Part shown: positions 43,663-52,527 of the stretch, piece after piece
How positions within the stretch are numbered: the first letter of the stretch is position 1
Layout: each line of letters begins with the position of its first letter
NCBI GenBank assembly: GCA_910587995.1
Contig: CAJUNS010000014.1
Span: forward strand, 1-54,474
Reading direction: 5' to 3'
DNA from: an uncultured Oscillospiraceae bacterium
Lineage (GTDB): Bacteria > Bacillota_A > Clostridia > Oscillospirales > Acutalibacteraceae
Length of the DNA stretch: 54,474 nt
Position numbers and translations under genes: made by a program
The notes under the pieces: generated by a model
The model's database searches: none
The model's input: the letters and a program-made list of their open reading frames with translations, nothing else
What the model was told of the DNA's origin: nothing

Positions 43663-44109
43663 TTATATTTCTCCAGACTCAATCTGCGCGATCTGTCCCA
43701 CGCGGCGGGCATGGCGGCCCCCTTCAAATTCCGTATCCAGGTAGGCCTGTAAAATCTTCAGTCCTGTGGCCGCGTCTACCACGTTGCCGCCCATGCAGAG
43801 GATGTTGGAGTCATTGTCCTTGCGGGTCATCCGAGCGCATTCCTCGTTGGTACAAACCGAAGCCCGCGCTCCCTTCACCTTGTTGGCGGCAATGGAGATG
43901 CCAATGCCAGTGGTGCAGATCAGTACCCCCAAATCCGCCTGGCCAGAGGCCACCGCCCGGGCAACCTTTACGGCAATCAGGGGATAATCCACTGATTCCT
44001 TGGTAAAGGTCCCAAAATCCTCAAACGGGATGTCCCGCTGTTTCAAATAGTCCCGCACGGCCTGGGCCAATTCCAAGCCGCCGTGGTCGCATCCTATGGC
44101 CAATTTCAT
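43663..44109 (-). CDS. rpiB: Ribose-5-phosphate isomerase B
   Basis: The 148-residue RpiB/LacAB-type isomerase interconverts ribose 5-phosphate and ribulose 5-phosphate. It begins MKLAIGCDHGGLELA. The active-site cysteine is in VLICTTGIGISIAANK, where the more usual motif is CGTGIG, so one Gly is Thr here. The end reads EGGRHARRVGQI, as in RpiB. The allied D-allose or galactose isomerases are close in sequence, but the context of upp favours ribose supply for PRPP. Confidence 0.92.
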   Translation of the reverse strand: MKLAIGCDHGGLELAQAVRDYLKQRDIPFEDFGTFTKESVDYPLIAVKVARAVASGQADLGVLICTTGIGISIAANKVKGARASVCTNEECARMTRKDNDSNILCMGGNVVDAATGLKILQAYLDTEFEGGRHARRVGQIAQIESGEI

Positions 44110-44112
44110 AGG

Positions 44113-44814
44113 TTATTCCTCCTCTTGTCCCAATTCCTTTTTCCGTTTCAGCTCCCGCTCCGCTTGGGGCAGGCGCAGATAGACAGGCAGCAGCGCCGCT
44201 GGGTCCAGGACTGGCTTGTCCGCCGCCAACAGGGCCACACTGCCCGCCCGCTGATAGCGGACAGCCTCCGGAGCCAGCCGGGCTCCCCAACTGGCAAAGG
44301 CCTGCTGGCATAGGGCCGCACCGTCTCCCAACAGCAGGAGCCGCTCGCCATATTGCCGGCATTCCTCCCCCAGTTGAGCAATGGAAATAGCACGGTCCTC
44401 TGTCAGCCGGACCAGCCGCCCGCCTTCTGCGCGGAACAAAGCGTTATATACCTGGCTCCGGCGGGCGTCCATAGCCGCGCAAAGGATGCCGCCCGCGCAG
44501 CTGAGCCCTCCATAGGCAATGGCTTCCAGTGTCGGCACCCCGCAGCAGGGCGTGTTGAGCGGCAGGGCCATTCCCTTTACACAGGCCACTCCAATGCGGA
44601 CCCCAGTGAAGGAGCCCGGACCGCTGGCCACGGCGAAGCGGTCCAAATCGCCGCAGCAAAGGCCAAGATTCCGCAGCAGCGCCTCTACCATAGGCATAAG
44701 GGTTTGGCTGTGGGTCTGCTTGGTGTTCACAAAGAACTCGCCCAGCAGCGCGCCATCCTTGGCCACCGCCGCCGACGCCGCGCCCGCTGACGACTCAACT
44801 CCTAAAACCAGCAT
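44113..44814 (-). CDS. tsaB: tRNA threonylcarbamoyladenosine protein TsaB
   Basis: The 233-residue TsaB partners TsaD and TsaE in making t6A37 of ANN-decoding tRNAs. It has LGVESSAGAASAAV, NTKQTHSQTLMPMVEALL and the signature FAVASGPGSFTGVRIG. TsaD is not in the window. It follows tsaE with one base between stop and start, a usual arrangement. Confidence 0.94.
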   Translation of the reverse strand: MLVLGVESSAGAASAAVAKDGALLGEFFVNTKQTHSQTLMPMVEALLRNLGLCCGDLDRFAVASGPGSFTGVRIGVACVKGMALPLNTPCCGVPTLEAIAYGGLSCAGGILCAAMDARRSQVYNALFRAEGGRLVRLTEDRAISIAQLGEECRQYGERLLLLGDGAALCQQAFASWGARLAPEAVRYQRAGSVALLAADKPVLDPAALLPVYLRLPQAERELKRKKELGQEEE

Positions 44815-44815
44815 A

Positions 44816-45250
44816 CTATAGCCATCCTTTCCAACCGTCTATGGTAATCCGCCTTTGGTCCTCCCCTTGTCCGGGCTGAATGTCCACAGCAATCCGCTTT
44901 TCCGGCAGAGCGCCCTCAATATTCTCGCTCCACTCAATGGCCAGCACCCGGTCTGACTCCAAGTAGTCGAAGAAGCCGGTGGACTCCAAGTCCTCCCAGG
45001 TTTCAATCCGGTACATGTCAAAGTGGTCCAAAATCAGCCGCCCCTGGTATTCATTGACCAGGGCGAAGGTAGGGCTGGAGGCCACATCGCCCGCGCCTAA
45101 GCCAATGGCCAGCCCCCGGGTGAAGGCGGTTTTGCCCGCGCCCATGCCGCCTGTAAAGGCAATTACTTCCCCTCCAGCCAGCTGCGCGGCCAGCCGTTCG
45201 CCCAATGCTTGGGTTTCCGCCGGAGAATGGGTCACAAATTCCTGCGTCAT
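44816..45250 (-). CDS. tsaE: tRNA threonylcarbamoyladenosine ATPase TsaE
   Basis: The 144-residue P-loop ATPase of the t6A complex. It has TGGMGAGKTAF (Walker A, near residue 34), SSPTFALVNEY, LDHFDMYRI and the WSENI segment, all family landmarks. It stands six bases after the fhs stop and is directly followed by tsaB. Confidence 0.95.
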   Translation of the reverse strand: MTQEFVTHSPAETQALGERLAAQLAGGEVIAFTGGMGAGKTAFTRGLAIGLGAGDVASSPTFALVNEYQGRLILDHFDMYRIETWEDLESTGFFDYLESDRVLAIEWSENIEGALPEKRIAVDIQPGQGEDQRRITIDGWKGWL

Positions 45251-45256
45251 CGCCCC

Positions 45257-46927
45257 TTAGAACAGTCCGTGAATCACGGACGCGTCGTCCACATCGATCT
45301 TCTCCGCCGCCGGAACCTTGGGCAGGCCGGGCATGGTCATAATGTCTCCCGCGTAAGCCACCACAAAACCCGCGCCGGAGGACAGCTTCAAATCCCGAAT
45401 GGTAACGGTGAAGCCTGTAGGCCGTCCCAGCAGAGCCGGGTCATCGGAGAGAGAATACTGGGTCTTTGCAATGCACACCGGCATTTTGTCGCCGCCCAGG
45501 GCTTTGATTTCCTTAAGAGACTTGACTGCCTGATTGGTAAAGCTGACGTGGGCCGCGCCATAAATCGTTTTGGCGATGGTCTCAATCTTCTCCTCCACCG
45601 GGGCCTCATCCGGATAGATGGGGGCAAAATGAGACTGGGTTTGGCCGATTATCTGGCACACGGTTTCCGCCAGAGCCTTGCCGCCCTCGCCGCCCTTGCC
45701 GAACACCTCGGACAGCGCGTAAGGTACGCCCAACTCCTTGCAGCAGTTGTCAATGATCTGGAGCTCTTTATCCGTGTCTGTGCCGAAGCGGTTGATGGCC
45801 ACGACCACAGGTACGCCGTATTTGCCCATATTCTCCACATGGGCCTTTAAATTCACGATGCCCTTTTCCAGCGCCGCCACATTTTCCGCGCCCAAGTCCG
45901 CCTTGGCCACGCCGCCGTTGTATTTCAGGGCCCGTACTGTGGCGACAACCACAACGCAGTCTGGAGAAAGCCCTGCCATGCGGCACTTGATGTCCATAAA
46001 TTTTTCCGCGCCCAGGTCCGAGCCGAAGCCCGCCTCGGTGATGCAGTAGTCCGCCAGCTTCAGCGCCAGCCGGGTGGCCCGCACCGAGTTGCAGCCATGG
46101 GCAATGTTAGCAAAGGGCCCGCCATGCATAATGGCCGGGGTGCCTTCCAAGGTCTGGACCAGGTTGGGGTTCACCGCGTCCCGCAACAGAGCGGCCATTG
46201 CGCCCTCGGCTTTGATATCCCGTGCATAAACCGGCTTGCCCTCATAATTGTAGGCAATGAGGATGTTGCCCAGCCGCTGCTTCAAATCCGGCATATCCTT
46301 GGCCAGACACAGGATGGCCATAACCTCGCTGGCTACGGTGATAATGAAGTTGTCCTCCCGGGGCACGCCGTTGATTTTGCCACCCAGGCCCACAATCACA
46401 TTGCGCAGGGCCCGGTCGTTCATGTCTAGACAGCGTTTGATCAAAATGCGCCGGGGATCAATGCCCAAAGGGTTGCCCTGCTGCATGTGGTTGTCCAACA
46501 TGGCGCAGCAGAGATTGTTGGCGGAGGTAATGGCGTGCATATCGCCGGTAAAATGCAGGTTGATATCTTCCATGGGCAGCACCTGGGCATAGCCGCCCCC
46601 CGCCGCGCCGCCTTTGATGCCGAATACCGGCCCCAGGGAAGGCTCCCGCAGGGCGATCACGGCCTTTTTCCCAATCTTCGCCATAGCCTGTCCCAGACCG
46701 GCGGTGGTGGTGGTCTTTCCCTCGCCTGCGGGCGTGGGGTTGATGGCGGTGACCAAAATCAGTTTGCCATCCGGCCGGTCCCGCAGCCGCTGAAAGGCTT
46801 CCGCGTTGATCTTCGCTTTGTACTTGCCATAGAATTCCAGCTCGTCCTCCAAAAGCCCCAGCTCGGCCCCCACTTCCCTGACGGGCTTGAGCGCGGCGCT
46901 CTGGGCGATCTCAATATCGGTCATCAT
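45257..46927 (-). CDS. fhs: Formate-tetrahydrofolate ligase
   Basis: The 556-residue enzyme makes 10-formyl-THF from formate, THF and ATP. It has the P-loop TPAGEGKTTTT, LREPSLGPVFG, GGAAGGGYAQVLPMEDINLHFTGD and CNSVRATRLALK, which are classic. In acetogens it runs the methyl branch; in other clostridia it feeds purine and methyl synthesis. The start is ATG 46927 or the adjoining ATG 46924. It is the first gene of the minus-strand run of 15 genes. Confidence 0.97.
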   Translation of the reverse strand: MMTDIEIAQSAALKPVREVGAELGLLEDELEFYGKYKAKINAEAFQRLRDRPDGKLILVTAINPTPAGEGKTTTTAGLGQAMAKIGKKAVIALREPSLGPVFGIKGGAAGGGYAQVLPMEDINLHFTGDMHAITSANNLCCAMLDNHMQQGNPLGIDPRRILIKRCLDMNDRALRNVIVGLGGKINGVPREDNFIITVASEVMAILCLAKDMPDLKQRLGNILIAYNYEGKPVYARDIKAEGAMAALLRDAVNPNLVQTLEGTPAIMHGGPFANIAHGCNSVRATRLALKLADYCITEAGFGSDLGAEKFMDIKCRMAGLSPDCVVVVATVRALKYNGGVAKADLGAENVAALEKGIVNLKAHVENMGKYGVPVVVAINRFGTDTDKELQIIDNCCKELGVPYALSEVFGKGGEGGKALAETVCQIIGQTQSHFAPIYPDEAPVEEKIETIAKTIYGAAHVSFTNQAVKSLKEIKALGGDKMPVCIAKTQYSLSDDPALLGRPTGFTVTIRDLKLSSGAGFVVAYAGDIMTMPGLPKVPAAEKIDVDDASVIHGLF

Positions 46928-46970
46928 GTAGCCTCAACACCTTTCCTGTTTTTCATTATGGGCTGTGTCC

Positions 46971-46999
46971 ATTATAAATTATCTTTCCAAAATAGTAAA
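46971..46999 (-). promoter_or_regulatory. Promoter of the fhs to recN run
   Basis: On the minus strand TTTACT, a 17-base spacer, then TATAAT, about 45 bases upstream of the fhs start. I see no other strong promoter until recN. Confidence 0.65.
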
Positions 47000-47016
47000 G
47001 CCCGAATCAAAAAAAC

Positions 47017-47045
47017 TTGCTGAATCCGGCTCTTTGTGCTATAAT
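47017..47045 (+). promoter_or_regulatory. Promoter of the FtsW-family gene
   Basis: TTGCTG, a 17-base spacer and TATAAT, with TGC before the -10 (extended). It is divergent from the fhs promoter. Confidence 0.75.
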
Positions 47046-47115
47046 TAATCTGGATTTTTATTCAGAAACCGCATTCTTCCGGCAACCCCGGGCAAAATTA
47101 TAGAAGGAAATCACT

Positions 47116-48330
47116 ATGTGGAATCAGTTTGGAAAAGCGTTTGTTGACTATCTGAAACGGGCGGACATCATCCTTTGGCTGCTGCTGGCGGGGATTTCCA
47201 CCTATAGCCTGCTGCTTCTCAAAAGCGTCTCCCGGGCCACGCCCGACGACTACTTCCGCACCCAGGTGATGGCCATTGGCCTGGGCGTCTGCGGCGCGGT
47301 GTTCGTCAGCCTGATGGACTATGCGGACCTGGCCGGCTTTTGGAAGCTGATCACCGGATTCTCTATCTTTTTGATGATTTACACCTACTTTTTCGGGGAA
47401 CGGATCCAGGGCTCCGGCGGCGTGGACGCGAGAGCTTGGATTCAGATTTTGGGCCGGACATTCCAGACTTCGGAGCTGGTGAAGGTGGCGTTTATGATCA
47501 CTTATGCCAAGCATCTGGATATGGTCAAAAGCCGGGGCAGGCTGGACGAGTTTCCACAAGTGGTGCTGCTGGGCTGCCATGCGTTGGTGTTCCTGCTGCT
47601 GTGCCAGCTTCAAGGTGACACTGGCGCGACAGTGGTGTTTTTCTTTATGTTTGTTGCCATGAGCCTAGCCGCGGGGGTACAGCTGCGGTACTTCGCCATT
47701 CTGGCCGGAATGATTTTGGTGGGTCTCCCTCTGGCTTGGCGCTATATTATGCCTGACTATCAAAAAGCCCGCTTTATCGCGGTCTTTAACCTGGACGACC
47801 CGGACGTGCGCCTGCAAGACGGTTACCAGCAATGGCAGGGACGCATTTCCATTGGAAGCGGGAAGCTCAAAGGCCAAGGACTTTTTGAGGGAAGCCGGGT
47901 AGCCAGCAATGTAGTGGTTTTTCAGCAGAGCGATTTTATCTTCTCTGTCGCGGGAGAAGAGTTGGGCTTTATCGGCTGTGTGCTGATTATGGTGCTGCTG
48001 CTGTTGTTTATGCTTAAAGTGCTCCATGTTGCCGGTTCCGCCCGCGATGAGCTGGGCCGGTTCATCTGCTACGGCTATTTCGGGTGGATTGCTTTGCAGT
48101 CCGTGGCAAACATCGGCATGTGCGTGGCCATGCTGCCCGCTATGGGCGTAACCCTCCCCTTTTTCAGTGCCGGCGGCTCTTCGGCCGCCTGCCTGTACCT
48201 GGGCTTCGGGCTGGTACAGAGCGTCCACATGCGGCGGCGGGAAATTGACGGGCTTCACCTAAAACAAAAATCCCCCCTGCGTTTTGCTTACAAGCAGGGA
48301 AAGGTTGGCCGGGAACTAAGAAAAATGTGA
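47116..48330 (+). CDS. FtsW/RodA/SpoVE family protein
   Basis: The 404-residue SEDS protein polymerises lipid II into glycan strands with a partner transpeptidase. It has about ten membrane segments, and ARAWIQILGRTFQTSELVK matches the conserved cytoplasmic/loop region. QLQGDTGATVVFF carries the conserved Asp, and LPFFSAGGSS is the C-terminal signature. Which subfamily (division FtsW, elongation RodA or spore SpoVE) can not be told from sequence by eye; no penicillin-binding protein gene lies beside it. An AGAAGGAAA site precedes the ATG. Confidence 0.92.
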   Translation: MWNQFGKAFVDYLKRADIILWLLLAGISTYSLLLLKSVSRATPDDYFRTQVMAIGLGVCGAVFVSLMDYADLAGFWKLITGFSIFLMIYTYFFGERIQGSGGVDARAWIQILGRTFQTSELVKVAFMITYAKHLDMVKSRGRLDEFPQVVLLGCHALVFLLLCQLQGDTGATVVFFFMFVAMSLAAGVQLRYFAILAGMILVGLPLAWRYIMPDYQKARFIAVFNLDDPDVRLQDGYQQWQGRISIGSGKLKGQGLFEGSRVASNVVVFQQSDFIFSVAGEELGFIGCVLIMVLLLLFMLKVLHVAGSARDELGRFICYGYFGWIALQSVANIGMCVAMLPAMGVTLPFFSAGGSSAACLYLGFGLVQSVHMRRREIDGLHLKQKSPLRFAYKQGKVGRELRKM

Positions 48331-48413
48331 GGAAAAACCACCTTTTAGCAGGACAGTGCTCTGCCGCTCAAATGAAGGAGATACAGAGAAATAGAGCCGC
48401 CCAGCTCTTTGGA

Positions 48414-48455
48414 TGAAAAAAGGCACACCGTCTTTCCCGATGGTGTGCCTTTTCC
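48414..48455. terminator. Bidirectional terminator
   Basis: AAGGCACACC pairs with GGTGTGCCTT around a 12-base loop. There is an A-run before and a T-run after, so both the FtsW-family gene and the ATP-grasp gene end here. Confidence 0.88.
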
Positions 48456-48468
48456 TTTTTGAATGAGT

Positions 48469-49482
48469 TTATATGCCATCCACAAACTCCCGGAACCGGG
48501 GCAGCATGCCAATTTTGTCCGGTGTGTGGGGCGGCATCTGTAGAATGTCATAACCAGGGAGATTGTTTCCCTCCACCAGCACTGGGCCGGTGGGCGTCAC
48601 AGCCACATCCCAGCCTACATAACGCATCTGAGGCACCAGTCGCGCCGCTTCTTGGCAGAGGGCTTTCGCCTCATCCCAAAGCGGGACTTGGAAGCCCTCT
48701 ATGGCCACGCCCGTCTGCGGATGGACCGTATAGGTCTTGCGGTCCTTGTCATAACCGGGATACTGGACCCGGCCTGTGTCCATATCCAAAGGCGCGAACA
48801 TGCCGCCGGAGTGCAGGTTGTCCACCGGGCGGCCGCCGTTGCCAATGCGGATATGGGCGTACACTATATGAGGCCCGCTCTCGTTGAGAATGGTGACAAT
48901 GCGGAGGGTGTTAATGGAGCAGGGGTTCAGCCGGTCCAGGTCTGGGTGCTGGGCCAGGACCTCTTCCACCACCCCGGTGTTCCCCGCCTTTAGAGTGTTA
49001 TACAGCTCCTCCAGATCGGGGTAGTCTTTTCGAAACAGCTTTTCAACGCCTTTGCCTCCAGTGCCGTCCTCAGGCTTGACCATAACCGCCTCCCGGTCCT
49101 GCCAGAAGCGCAGAAACTCCCCCCGGCTGGCCTGGGAAAAATCCAGCCATTCCCGGCCCACATAGGGGGCAAATTTGCGGTAGAACTCACTTTTGTTGTC
49201 AAAGAAATGATAATATTCCCGGTCGTTTAAAAGCTGAACCAAAGTGTTGTTTACGCTCCGGGTCACATAGGTGGCCCGCTGTTCTGGGGTCAGATTATAG
49301 AACTCGCACAGCAGATAGTCGTTGAAGCCTGCCCCGTACCGGAAGCCGCAGCCGGCTACGTCCAGCAAAATACCCAAACTGCTCCGGCCCGTGGCCTGGC
49401 GAACCGCCTTCACCGTGCGGAATAGCTCAGGTACATCCATACGGGCGGCGCAGTGCAGCACATATCCCAGTTTGCCCAGCAT
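48469..49482 (-). CDS. Sugar-transfer-associated ATP-grasp protein
   Basis: The 337-residue protein has the ATP-grasp core of the family associated with sugar transfer and exopolysaccharide clusters. Its visible features are VMVKPEDGTGGKGVEKLF for ATP binding, NTLRIVTILN, AHIRIGNGGRPVDNLHSGGMFAPL, and WDVAVTPTGPVLVEGNN with the metal-binding Glu and Asn. The reaction, probably formation of a carboxylate-amine or similar bond through an acylphosphate, is not known. It is last in a three-gene run with the DUF3006 and metallo-hydrolase genes, 12 bases after the former. Confidence 0.88.
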   Translation of the reverse strand: MLGKLGYVLHCAARMDVPELFRTVKAVRQATGRSSLGILLDVAGCGFRYGAGFNDYLLCEFYNLTPEQRATYVTRSVNNTLVQLLNDREYYHFFDNKSEFYRKFAPYVGREWLDFSQASRGEFLRFWQDREAVMVKPEDGTGGKGVEKLFRKDYPDLEELYNTLKAGNTGVVEEVLAQHPDLDRLNPCSINTLRIVTILNESGPHIVYAHIRIGNGGRPVDNLHSGGMFAPLDMDTGRVQYPGYDKDRKTYTVHPQTGVAIEGFQVPLWDEAKALCQEAARLVPQMRYVGWDVAVTPTGPVLVEGNNLPGYDILQMPPHTPDKIGMLPRFREFVDGI

Positions 49483-49494
49483 ACCTGTCCCTCC

Positions 49495-49716
49495 TTACCG
49501 GCCAAAAGCCCGGCGTTGCTTTTCCGCAATCCGCTCCCGGCGGCGCTGGGTCTCTTCCTGGTTCAGCCGCAGTTCCCCCTCGTTGGTAATCTCCAACACA
49601 GAGCCCTCTGCCGCCCCGGAGGGCAGTTCAGCCTGTTCGATGGCGAAATACCGCTGATCCGCGTCTTCGCACAGAGCGTATTTTCCCTCGAACCGGTCAA
49701 TAATCAGCTGTTTCAT
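49495..49716 (-). CDS. DUF3006 family protein
   Basis: This 73-residue protein has the DUF3006 pattern: IIDRFEGKYALCEDA opens it, LPSGAAEGSVLEI is the middle, and ETQRRRERIAEK the basic end. This small domain is common beside ComEC-like metallo-hydrolases, as it is here, where it follows one by 25 bases. The function is unknown; it may be an accessory fold. Confidence 0.87.
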   Translation of the reverse strand: MKQLIIDRFEGKYALCEDADQRYFAIEQAELPSGAAEGSVLEITNEGELRLNQEETQRRRERIAEKQRRAFGR

Positions 49717-49741
49717 GGTTGTTTCCTTTCCTTTGTCATTC

Positions 49742-50704
49742 TTATCGTTCCGTTTTTATTCGAATGGTTTCTCCATCAAACAGGAGTACCACATCTCCAT
49801 CGGTGTCCGTCCGGTAAATCTGGGCTCCGGCCTCTTCCAAGGTGCGCAGAGGCTCTTCGCGGGGCAGCTGGTTTCGGTCCTTCCCCACGCTGACCACCGC
49901 CAGCTGAGGGGAAACAGCCGACACAAACGCCGCAGTTGTCGAGGTCTTGCTGCCGTGATGGGCCACTTTTAGCACATGGGCGGAAAGGTCTTGTCCCGAT
50001 TCCAACAGGTCCTTCTCCGCCTTTTTCTCCATATCCCCACAGAATAAAGCGGCAAACCCTTGGCATTCCAACCGGAGTACTAAGGAGGCGTTGTTTGAAT
50101 CCTTGTACTTCTCCACTGGCCCCAGAGCGGTCAAAGTAGCCGCGCCCAACCGGATGGAATGGCCCGGCTCCAAGGTAATCTGAGGCAGGCCGTAAAGCGC
50201 CTTATTTAAAGCGGCGTACTCCTCGGAATCTGGCAGGACCTCGAAAGGAAGAGGGCCGCGCACAAAGGCGTTTACGGAGAAATCCGCCAGCACCTGGGGC
50301 ATGCCGCCAATGTGGTCTTTGTCCGGATGGGACATGATCAGGTACTCCAAAGACTCTACCCCGAAGCGCCGCAGATAGCTGCCAGTCAGATCATCCGGCA
50401 TGCAGTAGCCCGCGTCTAACAAAGCCGAGCGGCCTTGGCTGCGGATGAGGATGGCGTCAGCCTTGCCCACATCGATAAAATGAAGCTCCAACAGCTCCCG
50501 GCTTCCCAGGGGCTGGCTGAGGCCCGAGCGCTCCAACGCCCAGCCCCAGAATTGCTTCCCTACCGGCAGAAGCGACAGCATCAGCAAAAGCGCTGCCAAA
50601 GGGAAAGCAAGCTGCCCAAGCCGCTTCCTATGCTGGCGGCGGGCTTGAGCCGGTCCAGGCTGTTTCATGCTCTCACTTCCTTCGGAAAGTGCTTCCGGTT
50701 TCAT
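49742..50704 (-). CDS. ComEC/Rec2-like metallo-beta-lactamase-fold hydrolase
   Basis: This 320-residue protein has one N-terminal membrane segment (PLAALLLMLSLLP, about residue 35), so its domain likely faces outward. Metal-site motifs are MSHPDKDHIGG, FCGDMEKKAE and VAHHGSKTS. It resembles the C-terminal domain of ComEC without the pore. In DNA uptake the domain is thought to digest the non-transported strand, and stand-alone forms may be exonucleases. Starts at 50704 and 50668 both have GAAGGA-type sites; the former is taken. Confidence 0.87.
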   Translation of the reverse strand: MKPEALSEGSESMKQPGPAQARRQHRKRLGQLAFPLAALLLMLSLLPVGKQFWGWALERSGLSQPLGSRELLELHFIDVGKADAILIRSQGRSALLDAGYCMPDDLTGSYLRRFGVESLEYLIMSHPDKDHIGGMPQVLADFSVNAFVRGPLPFEVLPDSEEYAALNKALYGLPQITLEPGHSIRLGAATLTALGPVEKYKDSNNASLVLRLECQGFAALFCGDMEKKAEKDLLESGQDLSAHVLKVAHHGSKTSTTAAFVSAVSPQLAVVSVGKDRNQLPREEPLRTLEEAGAQIYRTDTDGDVVLLFDGETIRIKTER

Positions 50705-50763
50705 AGCCGTCCTTCCAAACAAAAACGACAGGGAAAAATTTCCCAAATGTATAGCTTGCGTAC

Positions 50764-50792
50764 ATTATAGCACATCTTTACGGGTTTGCCAA
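50764..50792 (-). promoter_or_regulatory. Promoter of the metallo-hydrolase run
   Basis: On the minus strand TTGGCA, a 17-base spacer, then TATAAT with TGC before it (extended). The -35 overlaps the 3' end of cwlD. Confidence 0.75.
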
Positions 50793-51524
50793 GCCGGAAG
50801 CTGTCGAATCCGGGGGTGTTTTTTCTGACTTCAGATAGTCCAACAATCCGTTGTAAATGGCGGCCGCCATATCCTTCTGGTAAACCCCGGTGGAGAGTTT
50901 TTGGGCTTCTTCCGGATTGGAAAGAAAACCGCACTCCACCAACACGGCCGGAACCTGGCAATGGTAGAGCAAATAGATATTTTCTTCGGCCGCTTTGTTT
51001 TCCCGCTTATTTTCCGGCTGCAAAGAGTACACAATGCTTTTCCGGATGGATTCGGCCAGCCGGGCGCTTTCCTCCCGGTTGTTCGAATAGAAAACCTGAG
51101 CTCCGCTATACTTTCCCTGGGAAAAATGATTCTGATGGATGCTGATCAGGATACAGTCCCCCGCCTCCTCTACCATGCGCAGGCGGGCCTTGGTGTCCGA
51201 CTTTTTTCGGGCCGAAATACTGCCCAGGCTTTGATCCCCCACAGACAGATCCCCATCACGCACCATAATCACGTCGAACTGGTTCAGCTTCAAATGCTTC
51301 TCCAACTCCAGGGCTACCGCCAGGTTTACGTCCTTTTCCAGTACGCCGTTAACGCCCACAGCGCCGCCATCCTCGCCGCCGTGGCCCGCGTCCAGCACAA
51401 TCGTCCCTTTCTTCTCAAATAACTCCGCATGGAACGCCACAACGCCAAAGGCCTGTAAAGTTTGCGCCGCAAACAGGGCCAGAGAGCCTAAAAACAGAAT
51501 CCAAACCCAAAATTTTCGCTTCAT
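50778..51524 (-). CDS. cwlD: N-acetylmuramoyl-L-alanine amidase CwlD
   Basis: This 248-residue Amidase_3 enzyme has a hydrophobic N-terminus (residues about 6-30, signal or anchor). Zinc-site motifs are VLDAGHGGEDGG (His48), ISIHQNHF and VECGFLSN. CwlD cuts peptide side chains from muramic acid in the spore cortex, so that muramic delta-lactam can form for germination. The SARKKSDTKARLRM segment is usual. It is consistent with spore formation, as is the spoIIM gene. GGGAGGTG precedes the ATG. Confidence 0.92.
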   Translation of the reverse strand: MKRKFWVWILFLGSLALFAAQTLQAFGVVAFHAELFEKKGTIVLDAGHGGEDGGAVGVNGVLEKDVNLAVALELEKHLKLNQFDVIMVRDGDLSVGDQSLGSISARKKSDTKARLRMVEEAGDCILISIHQNHFSQGKYSGAQVFYSNNREESARLAESIRKSIVYSLQPENKRENKAAEENIYLLYHCQVPAVLVECGFLSNPEEAQKLSTGVYQKDMAAAIYNGLLDYLKSEKTPPDSTASGLANP

Positions 51525-51574
51525 GGGCCCACCTCCCGAAAAAAATTATGCCAAAGCCAGCGGAAATATGCCCT

Positions 51575-51602
51575 TTTCAAACGGAAGCGGCTGTGATATA
51601 AT
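51575..51602 (+). promoter_or_regulatory. Promoter of the metF operon
   Basis: TTTCAA, a 16-base spacer and TATAAT, with TGA before the -10 (extended). The leader is about 50 bases and is too short for a SAM riboswitch. Confidence 0.65.
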
Positions 51603-51660
51603 TGAATGTGAATGTAGTAAAAATTTGCGTGCGCATGGAATGCACAGCTAAAGGGATGAC

Positions 51661-52527
51661 ATGAGTATGAAAATTAAGGACTTGCTGGCCCGGGACCAGG
51701 TGACGTTCTCCTGTGAGATCTTCCCGCCCAAAAAGGAAAGCGGTTTCCAAGGAGTCTTTCAAGTGGCGGAAAGCATTTGCAAATTGGGCGTAGACTTTGT
51801 CAGCGTTACCTATGGCGCAGGCGGCAGCACCACCAAAAAGACGGTAGAGGTAGCCTCGCATATCCAAAACGGCCAAGGTACGACCGCCTTAGCCCATCTA
51901 ACTTGTATTGACTCTACAAAGGAACAGGTTAAATCACAATTGGCCCGGCTGCGGGAGCAGGGAATTGAAAACATTATGGCGCTGCGTGGCGACAAGCCGG
52001 AAAACTTTACAGAAACGTCCAGCTATGCCCACGCCATTGACCTTGTAACGGAAATCCGGTCGGCGGGCGGGTTCTGCGTAGGTGGCGCCTGCTACCCGGA
52101 GGGCCATATGGAATGCCCGCATAAGGCGGAAGACATCGGCTATTTACGGGAAAAAGTAAATGCGGGCTGCGATTTTTTGACCACCCAAATGTTTTTTGAT
52201 AATAATGTGTACTACAATTTTTTATACCGCACTCTTTCCGCCGGAATCCAGGTTCCCATTATTCCAGGCATCATGCCTATTATCAACGCCAACCAAGTCC
52301 GGCGCTCCCAGGAGCTTTCCGGAGCCACCATGCCGCCTCGTTTTTTGGCCATTGCGGACAAATTTGCTGAGAATCCGCTGGCTATGGAACAGGCTGGCAT
52401 TGCATATGCAACGGACCAGATTGTGGATCTGGTTGCAAACGGAGTGAAACATATTCACTTATATACCATGAACCGCCCCCAGACGGCCGAGCGGATTTTG
52501 GCTAATCTGAGCCATATTGTGCGGTGA
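51661..52527 (+). CDS. metF: Methylene-THF reductase
   Basis: The 288-residue flavoenzyme reduces 5,10-methylene-THF to 5-methyl-THF. It starts MSMKIKDLLARDQVTFSCEIFPPK (E in FEFFPPK-like motif). It has SVTYGAGGST, LTCIDST, MALRGDKPE, and TTQMFFDN followed by PGIMPI, the typical sequence of the family. The AAAGGG site precedes the ATG. Its stop overlaps the GTG of the next gene (GTGA). The product feeds MetH. Confidence 0.95.
   Translation: MSMKIKDLLARDQVTFSCEIFPPKKESGFQGVFQVAESICKLGVDFVSVTYGAGGSTTKKTVEVASHIQNGQGTTALAHLTCIDSTKEQVKSQLARLREQGIENIMALRGDKPENFTETSSYAHAIDLVTEIRSAGGFCVGGACYPEGHMECPHKAEDIGYLREKVNAGCDFLTTQMFFDNNVYYNFLYRTLSAGIQVPIIPGIMPIINANQVRRSQELSGATMPPRFLAIADKFAENPLAMEQAGIAYATDQIVDLVANGVKHIHLYTMNRPQTAERILANLSHIVR

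Noticed and set aside
46928..47115. Search for a ZTP or similar riboswitch before fhs
   Set aside because: The leader is only about 40 bases long and holds no known motif.
48345..48551. Minus-strand frame of 68 codons
   Set aside because: It runs through a bidirectional terminator and overlaps the end of the ATP-grasp gene.
51603..51660. Search for a SAM riboswitch before metF
   Set aside because: The leader is too short and lacks the S-box core.
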